From Armigeres subalbatus (lineage: Eukaryota > Arthropoda > Insecta > Diptera > Culicidae), in assembly GCF_024139115.2 (NCBI RefSeq), contig NC_085139.1, positions 8,093,533 to 8,157,532 of the forward strand: a stretch of 64,000 nt of DNA. Reading direction: 5' to 3'. Of this stretch, positions 22,107 to 32,841 are shown in pieces. The position numbers were made by a program, and so were the translations under genes. Below the pieces are notes generated by a model. That model did not search any database and had not been told where the DNA came from. It saw only the letters and a list, made by a program, of their open reading frames with translations. Position 1 is the first letter of the stretch. The number at the start of each line of letters is the position of its first letter.

Positions 22107-22559
22107 CTTCTCTAAGGATACACAAACTCTAAACCAAATGTAATTTTGTTATTCCTGATCTGGATTGAACGTGTTTGGAAACCCTATCAATTAACTTTCT
22201 TTGTGAAAAGGAAAATTTGACTATTATTCACTAGTGCTTCTCTCAAATTTTGAATATTCACAAAATATGCATAAATATATATTTTTGGAATTTTTGTTAC
22301 GACTTACTTTTGTTGCATCGGCTTACGATCTCCCGGAAATGTTAACCGTGTCTGCAGCAGCGGATATTCCTCCAGATGATAGTCACCAGTTCCAGAATTT
22401 TCTCCACTTCGTCGGTGCTCGTTCCTCTGACCTCTGTGGACGCTGGTTATTTTAGCGAACTATGCGCAATCACTTTTCTTCTTCCTTTTTGTTTTTGTGA
22501 GTTGATTTTTTTTTCACAAGACTTCTTCTTCGTGAACTATTTTCGCGATTATTCCACGA

Positions 22560-23245
22560 AACAAAATCCTTCGCAAAGTTCACGCGATTTTCACTATTTG
22601 GTTTGAAGCTACACTAGAACAGTCAGATTTCAACTGACTCTGAGATCGCAATTGTTCACGCGGCTTTCACTAACTTCTTGAAGCCACACTAGAACAGTCA
22701 GATTTCTACTGACTCGAAGTTCGCAATTGTTCACGCGGCTTTCACTAACTTCTTGAAGCCACACTAGAACAGTCAGATTTCTACTGACTCGAAGTTCGCG
22801 ATTGTTCACGCGATTTTCACTGACAGCTTAAGCCACACTAGAACAGTCAGATTTCTACTGACTCGAAGATCGCAATTGTTCACGCGATTTTCACTAACAG
22901 CTTAAGCCACACTAGAACAGTCAGATTTCTACTGACTCGAAGTTCGCGATTGTTCACGCGATTTTCACTGACAGCTTAAGCCACACTAGAACAGTCAGAT
23001 TTCTACTGACTCGAAGTTCGCGATTGTTCACGCGATTTTCACTAACAGCTTAAGCCACACTAGAACAGTCAGATTTCTACTGACTCGAAGATCGCAATTG
23101 TTCACGCGATTTTCACTAACAGCTTAAGCCACACTAGAACAGTCAGATTTCTACTGACTGGAAGTTCGCGATTGTTCACGCGATTTTCACTAACAGCTTG
23201 GTTACACTATAACAGTCAGATTTCAACTGACTGGAAGTTCGCAAC
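22560..23245 (-). repeat. BEL1 leader: nine 74-bp hairpin repeats
   Basis: Nine tandem units of 73-75 bp lie between the 5' LTR and the gag start. They share CCACACTAGAACAGTCAG and CGCGATTTTCACTAACAGC. Each contains AGTCAG-ATTTCTA-CTGACT, a 6-bp stem with a 7-nt loop. Units end near 22620, 22695, 22770, 22844, 22918, 22992, 23066, 23140 and 23213. This leader would be in the genomic RNA and could hold packaging or translation signals. Confidence 0.9.
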
Positions 23246-23312
23246 TCCTAGACGGACCTCTCCTTTCGTTAATGACCGTCCTCCAAAGGTTCCTCTGCTG
23301 GAGCCACCAAAA

Positions 23313-24131
23313 TGTCGACGCCACCGTTCTCCTAAGGCCTTTGATTCCGTTCCTCTGGGGATGACAAGGCCTATCGAAGCTCCTGGGCCAACGTTTGTCG
23401 CCGAATGATCTCGAGTAGTTACTTGGTTTCCAAAGGAGAACACTTTCGCTACCGGCGACCTTTTGAATTGCTTTCAGCTACTTTTTTCTCCAGTCAAGGA
23501 GAGAAGTTTTCACTTAAGCAATGAACTAATTACCTTCTATTAACACTGAACTATTTACCTGCACTTAGTCGGGAGTTGTTCGGATTCATTCACGAGAACC
23601 CTGGAGTGAGTTTTGAACTTGATTTATTTGAGGCAATATGTACAATATGGGTCTTAATACTACATGGTGTAACATCGATATGTATATTAAATAATGAGTT
23701 TTATTTCAGCTGGTATTTTTCCGAATCCCTTTCAATACCAGCTTTTTAGTCTATTTCCTACTGTAATCTAAAAATAATACTATGGCCTCATAAGGGCTAA
23801 ATTTTATTATCATTTTCCTATTTGCTTATGGCATTTCCAGATCAGGAGAAGATTGCAACACATTTGTAGAGCTTAACGTATCCTTGCTAAAGGATAAAGA
23901 GAGATGGATAATTTATGCACGCGTGTGTATTGCGTGGGCGTGTTTTTCTTATCTCATGCGCTGTCTCAAACTAACATCTGCTTAGCATAGAAAATGTTAT
24001 GCAAAGGAGAGGGTTCGTTTTTTCTCTACTTTTCATTTCATTTTCTTAAGAACTGTATCTGCATCTAGTCCGGACCAGAACTTGCCAGTTCGTTCTGATT
24101 TTCATTCGAAATTAATTACCTCGCGTCTACA
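23313..24131 (-). repeat. BEL1 5' LTR
   Basis: 819 bp, about 99% identical to 13624-14438. The differences noticed are a TT, an A and a C indel and three substitutions. Confidence 0.93.
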
Positions 24132-24904
24132 GGGTGTTATAACGTTGTAGTCGTCTGGGTCTGCTGTTTGCGGTACCAGAGGTCGTGAATTTAGTATCCC
24201 TTCAATTTGCGTCAAGAGTGTGTTCCATTCTTCTTCGGTTAGCTTCGCATCTCTCGCAGTGCGCTTGATTAGGTATTTAGCCGATTTTACGCCAGCCTCC
24301 CATAATCCGCCCACGTGTGGCGAGCGAGGAGGGATAAAGTGCCAATTAATCTCCTTGGGCAGGCAAAACTCTTGAATGGCCTCCAAGGTTAACTCTTGTC
24401 TCAGTAGATTGTGGAGTTCGTGAAGCTCCGAATTTGCCTCTGCGAAATTTGTAGCGTTATCGCTGTACATGTCTGTTGGAATGCCGCGTCGGGCAACAAA
24501 TCGTTGCAAAGCTGCTACGAATGCAGCCGTCGTTAAATTAGAAACAAGCTCAATGTGAATGCATTTGATGACCATGCATACAAATAACGACACATATGCC
24601 TTACAGTACACTGGCTTGCGCGGATTTTCTTTGCGCACAAAAATTGGCCCAGCAAAGTCAACGCCCGTTCGCTCAAATGGAAGAGCCTGGGTTACCCTGC
24701 AGTGGGGTAAATCTCCCATGAAAAGCTTAGTCTCAGGATGGTAGACATTTTCGTAGTTGTTTGCAAATCACACTTCGTCCATTGAGTATCCAGTATCGCT
24801 GCCTTAAAACCGAAAGAGTTCCACTCGGGCCAACGTGTAGATTTTCATCATGGATAGCTTGAATTAGTGTGACGTGATGATCGGCTGGTAGTATTGCCAG
24901 ACAC
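24132..24904 (-). pseudogene. BEL2 integrase, main part
   Basis: From 24904 the minus strand gives CLAILPADHHVT, QAIHDENLHVGPSGTLSVLRQRYWI (zinc-binding histidines), then after a frameshift LPFERTGVDFAGPIFVR (first aspartate), DMYSDNATNF (second aspartate) and HVGGLWEAGVKSAKYLI (glutamate). All three catalytic residues are still visible. The frame ends at NVITP, where BEL1 inserted. Confidence 0.88.
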
Positions 24905-25468
24905 CACATAACATATGTGTAACTCGGGTTCAAAAAGTTGTACCCAAGTACAGATTCAGAGGTGGTATAGAGAACATCGTAATGTCAAAGGCATTATACC
25001 AGTTCACTTTCAAAACACGGAAAAAAATATAGTAAACACTAGAGTCCTATAAGAAGAGTAACGTCATGTGCCACGTTTGACAGGTCTCCTGCTCGTTTGG
25101 AACGCGCATTTGTATGGAACTGACAGACGATTCTGTTCCAATTCTGACACTTGACGACACTGTTATTATAGTCACTGTAGTAAACACAATCAAACCTTAC
25201 ACGATGAGATGACTTAACCCATTAATGGGTACTGTATTTAAGTTAATATTATTCCTACCGTGAAAAAGTCACTCTTTTGACGTAGAACTACGTCTGTCTT
25301 TTCTATATTGGCTTTTTCTACACGAATCGTATTTTATGGGATTTTTTTCACTAAAATTTTGGGATTTCCGCTGGTCATTCAGACATATTTTGGGATTTAC
25401 GCGGATTTTACGTTGTTTTAATTTACGCGGCCCATATCCTCCGCGTGAAAACCGATTTCAGTGTGTTA

Positions 25469-26148
25469 CTAGAGTGATTCAAATTTTGACTTTTTTGCAC
25501 CCCGATGCTTAAACGATTGCATTTGCTATTTAATTAAACCTCCTAAATTTTTAGCAAATTTTTATGTAATTTGATTGTGCACGCGTCATTTGAAGTTTGT
25601 ATGAAAATTACTATGGAAATCGCTATTGATGTAAAAGATCGATCCGTGAGGAGGCCCATGAACTATTTGAATATAATAAACGCGTCGACTGCATTAAACA
25701 GTTCCTAAGCTGAAATACAGTTGTTGTTGCGAAGCGATTTGACTTTTGTAAGCAAAGTTATATAGAAAACAAAAATGCTCATTATTGATGTTGATGTTAT
25801 TCTTTTACGTGTTAAATTAAATTTCCCACGATTCAATGTTTCCTTAATAACTTTTCTTGTAAGCATCAAATTGATTCGCAACAAAGACGAGCTGCTTCCT
25901 TGCTAAATTTACTATGTAGTCGATGTATGCTATGTAGTCGATGTTTCTGAAGCTTAATGGGAAGCGTTGTGGAACGGTTTACCCAAAAGTTACTGTTTTC
26001 ATATCGATTTTCATACAAACTTCATATTGCGCGTGCTCACTCAAATTACAACCAAATTAGCTAAAAATTTAGGATGATTGTTAAAATAGCAAATGTAATC
26101 ATTTAAGCACAGGGGAGCGAAAAAGTCAAAATTTGAATCAGTCTAGTG
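25469..26148. mobile_element. Small TIR element within the 3.6-kb element
   Basis: Inverted ends share GATTCAAATTTTGACTTTTT, then TGCTTAAA and GCAAATGCAATC-like blocks, with further inward pairing (TTTGTATGAAAATT against ATTTTCATACAAA). No coding capacity and no certain target duplication. Confidence 0.7.
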
Positions 26149-26270
26149 TTACATACAATATTGATGTATGATAATATTTGCTATTGAACAATTGCTAATA
26201 GTTTAGCAGACGGTTTCGGTAAATTCGTCGATCTCGTAAGTACATCGCAAGCTTCTTCTTTTATATCACT

Positions 26271-26771
26271 ATACCGTGCAAACTCAAACTTCGAACGCTT
26301 AAGCACTTTCTGAAATACAATAATCCTGTTAACTCACATTTTAAATCACCATTGCAACCACTAAGTACAGTATTCATCTTTGAACTACGTATTTAATATG
26401 TGCAAGATTTTGCGAAGAATGTTTGCAATTTATGAAAATGTCCGGCTTCTGTTTGATTCAAACCTCGGACACCGGCGGGGCTGGATTCATATTTCGGACA
26501 CAAAGATTCAAACTTTGGACACCTGATTACACAGTATCGGGAAGAATGATTAAGAAAAATTTGCACTGCACAGCTCAGACTGTCTTTTAAACATTTCGTC
26601 GCATTGATTTAACATGTCTTATTAAAATGTAACTATACTAAACAAGCGAAAACTATTAGTCTTTCCGATCCAGCTTGACGAAACATTTCGATGAAATATT
26701 TCAGAAAATTTCCCATACGAATTGAAGCGTCCGAAGTTTGAGTGTGTCCGAATTTTGATTATTCACGGTAT
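26271..26771. mobile_element. MITE with TTCGGACGCTT inner repeats
   Basis: The left end ATACCGTG followed by CTCAAACTTCGAACGCTT is matched in inverse at the right by AAGCGTCCGAAGTTTGAG and CACGGTAT. A TA duplication is likely. The inside repeats CGGACAC motifs. No coding capacity. Confidence 0.65.
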
Positions 26772-26818
26772 TCCAACTGGAAATTAGTAATCTATTAGCA
26801 TTTCTGTGGTCACTTGTC

Positions 26819-27030
26819 ATAAGACGAGTTTATACAGTCCCATTGAATTCCACCACTTAATTGTATCTTGACAGATACGTATTTCGACCTCAACAGTAAG
26901 GCCGTCTTCAGTGTCTTGTACTTGACTCAGCCCAGCTGCCACGATGGACTTTCCTGTAATGAGTCACCGGGGCTCAGTCTGACTTAGTGGCAGGTGCTTA
27001 GTCAGACTGTGGCGGGTGCTTTCAAATCAA
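26819..27030. repeat. Single copy of the palindrome-family terminal repeat
   Basis: It starts TGTCATAAGACGAGTTTATA, the half-site of the palindrome at 12455. It continues into TACGTATTTCGACCTCAACA and GTCTTCAGTGTC, shared with the foldback at 57821-58175. No inverse partner is visible on the right, so this is one end only. Confidence 0.65.
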
Positions 27031-27210
27031 ACATTATAGTTATTTCAATTGATTACACAGGATTTTGTTTTTACACAAATTTTTTTTGTTCGTATTTTTG
27101 ATCGTGTGACTCCAATTTGTCACCAATATCTTTGCAACATATTTCAAAAAAATCCTAATAATTCAAAGAAAAATCACATTGTAATTAATATGCGTTAAAC
27201 ATTTAGGATG

Positions 27211-27860
27211 CTTAGCTTAGCTTAGCTTAGCTTAGCTTAGACTGACTGTACATATCAATGGTTGCTACTCCGTGATTGATCAGAACTGGTGCAAATTGCA
27301 CTACGATCCAAGTAAATAGTGGTTGGGATTTACCAACTATTCTCGAAGTGCACGTTTCAGCAGCTCGCAAATATTGATCAATAACGGTGCCGGCCAAGTC
27401 CTTACAGTCAGTTGGGAAAGGGAGGAATGTGAGTGTGTGGTAATTGTTGCTACTAGAGACCGAGAATACCTCTGCATCTCCACATTTACCACGGGAAGGA
27501 AGTAGTGTTAGGTGGGTGGGGTAATCAGTAACATAGATCGGGATTCACCATGGAAAGTGATGTGACCTATGAAACTTCTACACAGCAGTATTAGCATTTC
27601 CTTAATTTTTTCAATTGTTCATTCTTCGCGAGAATAAACAATCAATCGCTCAAAGTGAGCGATTGTTCATTTGAATTTCGGATTGGGCGCCCGCGTTATC
27701 ATTTCATTAACGTAAGAAAAGTAAAAAAGAAACGGGATTGAAAATAATTGATAGTAATCGGAAAGCTAATGTTATTCAGCAACCCTTATTTTATCTCTAT
27801 TTGACGTTAAGTAAGAATGTAAATTTACGTTCATTTTACATGTCGTTTATTTTGCATTAC
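27211..27860 (-). mobile_element. 5'-truncated LINE or SINE with (CTAAG)n tail
   Basis: A 24-bp perfect direct repeat flanks the segment (27187-27210 and 27861-27884). The left end is six copies of CTTAG, the 3' tail of a minus-strand element. A long target duplication plus short tandem 3' tail are hallmarks of LINE-type integration. The body has no clear coding motif, so it may be a 3' UTR fragment or a SINE. Confidence 0.8.
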
Positions 27861-28557
27861 AATATGCGTTAAACATTTAGGATGGGTGAAAAATTAAGAA
27901 AGTGTAAATCGTGTAAAAACAAAATCCAGTGTATTTGGATACGTGATCGCTTAAGAGTGTTGTTCATCCTCGTTCATTTGAAAAATTTATTTTTAAAATC
28001 CTTTTCAAATGTTGGTATTAAAATTGTATACTTCACCAGTGTTCGTAATGCTCACTCAATCTCAAGAGCACAGGTCAAGGTCAAGGTCAGATTGTATTTC
28101 TATCAACATGAACTAACTTAATAGGCCCTTGATCTGAATAAATCTCAAAAGCGTTCAACACAACATTTATGTTGCCTAATGGATGCCTAATGTGGTGAAA
28201 TTAATCATTTTGATACCTTAAAAATACCATATATTTTATCTCATAATTCATTGAATTCAATGAGAAAATAAAACGAAACACGGCTACGTACCGCATACAA
28301 AGTGAAATAACAGACTTTTTTTTTCGTGCGACCGAATCGCCGAATAATATGCAATTAATATGATTCAAATTTTGGGTTAATTTATTAGACCGTGCAAGGC
28401 TTAACTTTTATACCACTTTTTAGTTCCGTGTCGCTTTTCTCAGATGACAGAACGATGTTCCCCGTACCAGTTATACAACTTTGGCGAGAAGCAAAAGGGG
28501 GCCAACTTTTTGCTACGACTTCTCTTCGAAGTTACACTTATGTTATGTGCAGACACC

Positions 28558-28831
28558 GTTGCTCATATGATACGTTCGCGTGTTTGATTCTTCCGTTAAC
28601 CCGTAGTATGCCACTACTGTCGACCCATGGATTGGGGCTTCGTAGTCTTCCGATGTATCTTTCATTTGTGCCTTGCTTCTTTCGAACTTCATGAATATCT
28701 TGTAGTAGTCGTTGTTGTTGCATCATGTAAACTATAGCTTGCAGCGATGATCGTAATTCAGCAACAGTAGGACGTACTTCTTGTGTCGTATTAGGGAATC
28801 GTTTTCGAGCTCGGTTGATAAAGCGAATCAC
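28558..28831 (-). pseudogene. BEL2 linker and integrase zinc-domain beginning
   Basis: Minus-strand frame with FINRARKRFPNTT, LQAIVYMMQQQRL and the strongly conserved GRLRSPNPWVDSSGILRVNGRI that precedes integrase in BEL/Pao Pol. It runs to SYEQR at the border of the TIR element. Confidence 0.85.
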
Positions 28832-28932
28832 ATAGGCGAATATTCGTTGACGTTCTTCAGGGTCACCACCGCAGCAACTTTCTCTTCCGGAAGATCAATC
28901 ACCTCCTGTATTGTTTCTTCTTCGTAGTTGCA

Positions 28933-29276
28933 TTACTGCAGAAACTGTGGTCCATGCCACCAGAAGGAATTTCCAATCAAGTTTTCCGGATAGAGACCGA
29001 TAGAAACAAAGTTCGCAGGATTGTGATTTCTAGGCACGCACTTGTACTCGTAGATTGGTGGAGGTGTAAGTCCTTGAACGTATGCCGCTCGATTAGCAAC
29101 ATATGTGTTCAGCTGGTTAGGAGATGTCGTCAATACAATACAATACTTACGATATACATACAATACTTTACCATCGAATTTCATCTTTAGAGCTTCGACG
29201 ACCCTTGTCACCAGCCTTGACATCAAACGGAAGCCGCATAGTTCGAGCCTTGGTATTGTAGACTTTGGTGCCAAAT
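28933..29276 (-). pseudogene. BEL2 RNase H, distal part
   Basis: Starts APKSTIPRLELCGFRLMSRLV, the RNase H segment that follows LLVSKS at 32842. It continues into the linker with NHNPANFVSIGLYP and FWWHGPQFLQ. The block is separated from its front half by the LINE at 29290-32828. Confidence 0.85.
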
Positions 29277-29301
29277 GAGATTTACTGACTTACTTACTTA
29301 C

Positions 29302-31017
29302 TTACGGATCCTGTACACCTCCGGTGGTGCAAAGGGCCGACTTGAAAGATCTCCATCCTGAGCGTTGCCCGGCTATCGCTTTAACCTGTTGCCAGGTTAG
29401 ATTTCGGTCGACTTCTTTTATTTCTTTATTGAGGCTTCGCCGCCATGAGCCTCTGGGTCTGCCTCTGCTGCGATGTCCCGCTGGGTTCCAGTCTAATGCT
29501 TGTTTACAGATTTCGTTTCCGCCCCTACGTAGAGTGTGGCCGACCCAGCCCCACTTCCGAACCCGAATTTCTGTTGCTATCGGCCTCTGGTAACAACGAC
29601 GATGGAGCTCATTGTTTGAGATCCAGTTGTGAGGCCACCAGGCCCGAATTATATACCGTAGGCATCTGTTAATGAACACCTGCAGCCGTTGAGTGTTCTC
29701 CACTGATACACACCATGTTTCGCTAGCGTATAACAGCACAGATTTCACGTTAGAGTTGAAAATTCGTATTTTGGAGCGTTCACTTATCTGCCTGTTTTTC
29801 CAGATATTTCTTAAACTCGCAAAGACAGCCCTTGCTTTCTTGATCCGTGCGCCTATGTCGATCTTGGTACCGCCGTCCGACGCCATTTGGCTACCAAGAT
29901 ATTGGAAGCTTTCAACATTCTCCACTGGTTGCCCGGCTACTGTGAAACTGGAAGGAGTCGCCGTGTTTACATCCAACGATTTGGTTTTGTTGACGTTGAT
30001 GACTAAACCTGCCGAAGAGGAGCGCTCGGCAAGGTCGTTGAGCTTACTCTGCATATCAGAGCGCCGTTGCGCGAGGAGTGCAACGTCATCAGCCAATTCG
30101 AAGTCGTTTAGATGCTCCATGGTTATATGCTGCCATAACAGCCCGCGGATTAGTTCAGGGTCAATCGCACCTACCAGAATCTCATCGATTACGATGAGGA
30201 ACAGTAACGGTGATAGGATACATCCTTGCCTCACAACAGCTACGACCCGGATAGGGTCGGACAGGACCCCATTGTGCAGCACTCTACACGAAAAGGCCTC
30301 GTACTGTGCTTCGATGAGGCCGATGATTTTCTCAGGAACTCCCTTGCGTCTCAGGGCGCCCCACATATTCTCGTGATTGAGACGGTCGAAAGCTTTTTCG
30401 TAGTCAATGAATACCAAGTAAAGGGACTCTTGGAATTCGTTGACCTGCTCCAGAATGATGCGGAGCGTGACAATATGGTCCACACAGGATCTTCCGGCAC
30501 GGAAACGGGCTTGCTGCCGCCGGAGAGTCGCATCGATCTTCTCCTGAATCCGGGCTAGGATAATTTTGCTCAGAACTTTGAGAACGGTACACAGCAACAT
30601 AATGCCTCGCCAGTTATCGCATACAGTCAGGTCACCCTTTTTGGGCACCTTTACTAAGATACCTTGCATCCAGTCGACCGGGAAAGTTGCGGTGTCCCAG
30701 ATATTATGAAATAAACGATGCAGTAGTTGAGCGGATGTCATGGGGTCAGCTTTGAGCATCTCGGCTGATATGCGGTCGACCCCTGGGGCTTTATTCGATT
30801 TCATGCTTTGGATGGCTGTTTGAATCTCTAGCAGTGATGGAGCTTCGGTATTGACGCGTGTTATACGTCGGATCCTAGGCAGACCATGCCGAGGTGGTGA
30901 TGGCCTGGCTAGCACTTGAAGAAGTTGTTCGAAGTGCTCGAACCAGCGTTTCAGTTGGTCAGTTGGGTCGGTCAATAACTGACCATTCGCGTCTTTCACA
31001 GGCATCGTTGCATTCAT
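29302..31017 (-). pseudogene. RTE-like LINE reverse transcriptase
   Basis: A 571-codon frame. Motifs in order: IQSMKSNKAPGVDRISAEML, WRGIMLLCTVLKVLSKIIL, FRAGRSCVDHI, YLVFIDYEKAFDRL (first catalytic aspartate), VRQGCILSPLLFLIVI, DFELADDVALLAQ (ADD active site, with leucine where many relatives have phenylalanine or tyrosine), then VENVESFQYLGSQM and a C-terminal HTLRRGGNEICKQAL region. The frame is open throughout, so the RT part is the best-preserved portion. Confidence 0.92.
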
Positions 31018-31028
31018 CTTCGCCCCGC

Positions 31029-31633
31029 TTAAGCGTCGTGAGATATTGTAGAGGAGGCGAATGTCACCGGTTGCGGCGACACTCTCTCCTTCGTCGGCCA
31101 GAGAGTCTGCCCACGCTCGCTTGTCCCGTCGACTAAGCGTTTTACTTCCTTCTCAAGAGCCGCGTATCGTTGGCGGGCTAGAACTTTGGCTCCTCTGGTT
31201 TTCGATCGCTCTATCGCGGCTTTGGCTTCTCTTCGCTCCTCTATCTTCCTCCAGGTCTCATCGGTGATCCATTGTTTTCTCTGGGTGCGTAGTTCGCCCA
31301 GATTGTTCTCGCTGGTGGCGATGAAGGCATTCTTGATGGCGGTCCATTGGTCTTCCACGCTGCCACCTTCCGGAATATCTGCAGCACGCGTCTCCAGTTC
31401 TTCAACGAAGGACCGTTTCACCGTGGCATCTTCCAGTCGGCGTGTGTTGAATCGTCGTCCAACTCTGTCCTCCTGCCGACGAATCCGCGCAATGCGCAGG
31501 CGTATTTCGCCGATGAGGAGGTGATGATCAGACGCGATATCGGCACTACGTTTATTCCGTACATCAAGAAGGCTCCGTTCCCATTTTCGGCTGATGCAGA
31601 TGTGGTCGATTTGATTTTCTGTAAAGCCGTCAC
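31029..31633 (-). pseudogene. RTE-like LINE endonuclease-RT linker
   Basis: Two minus-strand frames (31029-31421 and 31418-31633) that cover the linker between endonuclease and RT (RKQWITDETWRKIEERREAK). They are in different frames from each other and from both neighbours, so at least two indels lie here. Confidence 0.8.
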
Positions 31634-32364
31634 GGGAGACCCACGTGACCTTGTGAACTGGTCGATGAGGAAGAGCGATCCCCGATCACCATGTCGTTAT
31701 TACCACAAAATTCTGCGAACAGCTCTCCGTTTTCGCTCATTTCTCCGAGACCATGGCGTCCCATAATGCGCTCATGGTTCGAGTTGTCGGATCCGATCTT
31801 CGCATTGAAGTCGCCCAAACAGATCTTGATATCACCCTTCGGAATTCTATCTACGACGGCATTGAGTTGACTGTAAAAGTTCTCTTTGTCTTGCAGATCG
31901 GCAGCATCGGTTGGCGCATAACATTGGATTATAGTAAGGTTTCGGACCCGTGTTCTAAATCTGGCAACGATTATCCTTTCACTTATAGGTTCCCACTTCA
32001 TAAGCGCAGAGTGTGCCTGAGCGCTTAGTAGGAAGCCAACTCCGCGTTGCCGGGGAGCGTGTTCACCTCGTAAACCAGAGTATAGCAGAACTTGTCCCGA
32101 CGGCGTTCTGTGTTCTCCAAAGTTTGGCCAACGGACTTCACTCAGTCCCAGGATCTCAAGCTTCATGCGGCGTGCCTCATTGGCAAGTTGTGCCAATTTA
32201 CCCTGCTGGGCTAGGGTTAAAACGTTCCATGTTCCTATTCGTGTCCGTTGTTTTGCGCTAAGAGTCGTCGCCGTAAAATCAGTCCGTATTCTTTCATTAT
32301 CGGATTCTCGAACAAATTGATGTTTCGGGAACAGTAGGTTGTTGGCCCAAGGTTCCCTATCCAC
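31630..32364 (-). pseudogene. RTE-like LINE endonuclease
   Basis: A 244-codon frame with an exonuclease-endonuclease-phosphatase fold: RIGTWNVLTLAQQGKL (asparagine), LEILGLSEVRWPNFGE (glutamate), LTIIQCYAPTDAADLQ (tyrosine), KICLGDFNAKIGSD (DFN). The last catalytic histidine falls in the frameshifted part beyond 31630. Confidence 0.9.
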
Positions 32365-32841
32365 CGGGATGGGGCTGCCATCTTAGGTATAGCTTCCTCA
32401 ACCGCTGGATGCCAAAACAGACGCTGTTGGAGCCGCTCCTCCTTGGTGGACAGACGCTCGATCAGTCGGGTCAAATTTGTTTAAAGTCCTACCCAACACC
32501 AGGACTAGGCTAGTGCGCTTTGAGCGGCACACGGTCGCTTTGATAGGGCCTGCTTGGGGACACATGCAGCTTTTTATAGAAGTTCAACAGAGCCCACTGT
32601 CGAACCCCACCACATCCTAGGCAGACCCCACAGGACGCACCCTCTCACTCTAGCTGATGTCAGAAGGACAACAGTGCCCAGGCTGCACTACCAGCTAAGT
32701 ACGCAACCCTTAGCTGGCGGTCAATTGTCTTCGGAAGACCCGTGGAAGCGTGAGTATTGGAACTTGTGAGGACCAGAGCTATGTTAGGCGCCCCTTCCCG
32801 GATGTCAACTCACCATTTCGCAGCCGCAGAGATTTACTGAC

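Larger units (their letters stand above)
13624..24131 (-). mobile_element. BEL1: env-bearing BEL/Pao element
   Basis: A 10.5-kb element bounded by direct LTRs, with a 5-bp target duplication GGGTG at 13619-13623 and 24132-24136. It lies inside the integrase gene of BEL2. On the minus strand the order is LTR, a repeat-rich leader, gag with a PHD finger, protease, RT, RNase H, integrase, an envelope-like glycoprotein, LTR. The LTRs differ by about three substitutions and three small indels, so insertion was recent, yet the coding region has several frameshifts. Confidence 0.93.
24905..28549. mobile_element. 3.6-kb TIR element with 7-bp duplication
   Basis: The ends are CACATAACATATGTGTAACT and its near inverse AGTTACACTTATGTTATGTG, flanked by CAGACAC at 24898-24904 and 28550-28556. 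The BEL2 frame reads straight across when element and one duplication are removed. An eighth base of the flank also matches, so 8 bp with offset ends is possible. No transposase was found. The inside is a patchwork of smaller elements (25469-26148, 26271-26771, 26819-27030, 27211-27860). The superfamily is uncertain; P-like or hAT-like are candidates. Confidence 0.8.
29290..32828 (-). mobile_element. RTE-like LINE inside BEL2
   Basis: A 3.5-kb non-LTR element with a 13-bp target duplication GAGATTTACTGAC (29277-29289 and 32829-32841). Its 3' tail (minus strand) is about four copies of GTAA/TAAG. It encodes an apurinic-like endonuclease and a reverse transcriptase without a separate gag, the layout of the RTE clade. 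The 5' end looks near complete, with about 460 bp before the first long frame. The coding region is split by three frameshifts. Confidence 0.88.

Noticed and set aside
22234..22606. Plus-strand frames of 73-76 codons in the BEL1 leader
   Set aside because: Antisense to BEL1 and adjacent to its leader repeats; no motif.
22560..23245. CRISPR-like array because of regularly spaced repeats
   Set aside because: The whole 74-bp unit is repeated including the supposed spacers, and it lies in the leader of an insect LTR element.
27211..27240. (CTTAG)n as a telomere-type repeat
   Set aside because: The unit is not TTAGG, only six copies exist, and it sits at the 3' end of an element with a 24-bp target duplication, so it is a retrotransposon tail.
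29693..30376. 227-codon plus-strand frame opposite the LINE RT
   Set aside because: Shadow of the real minus-strand reverse-transcriptase frame.
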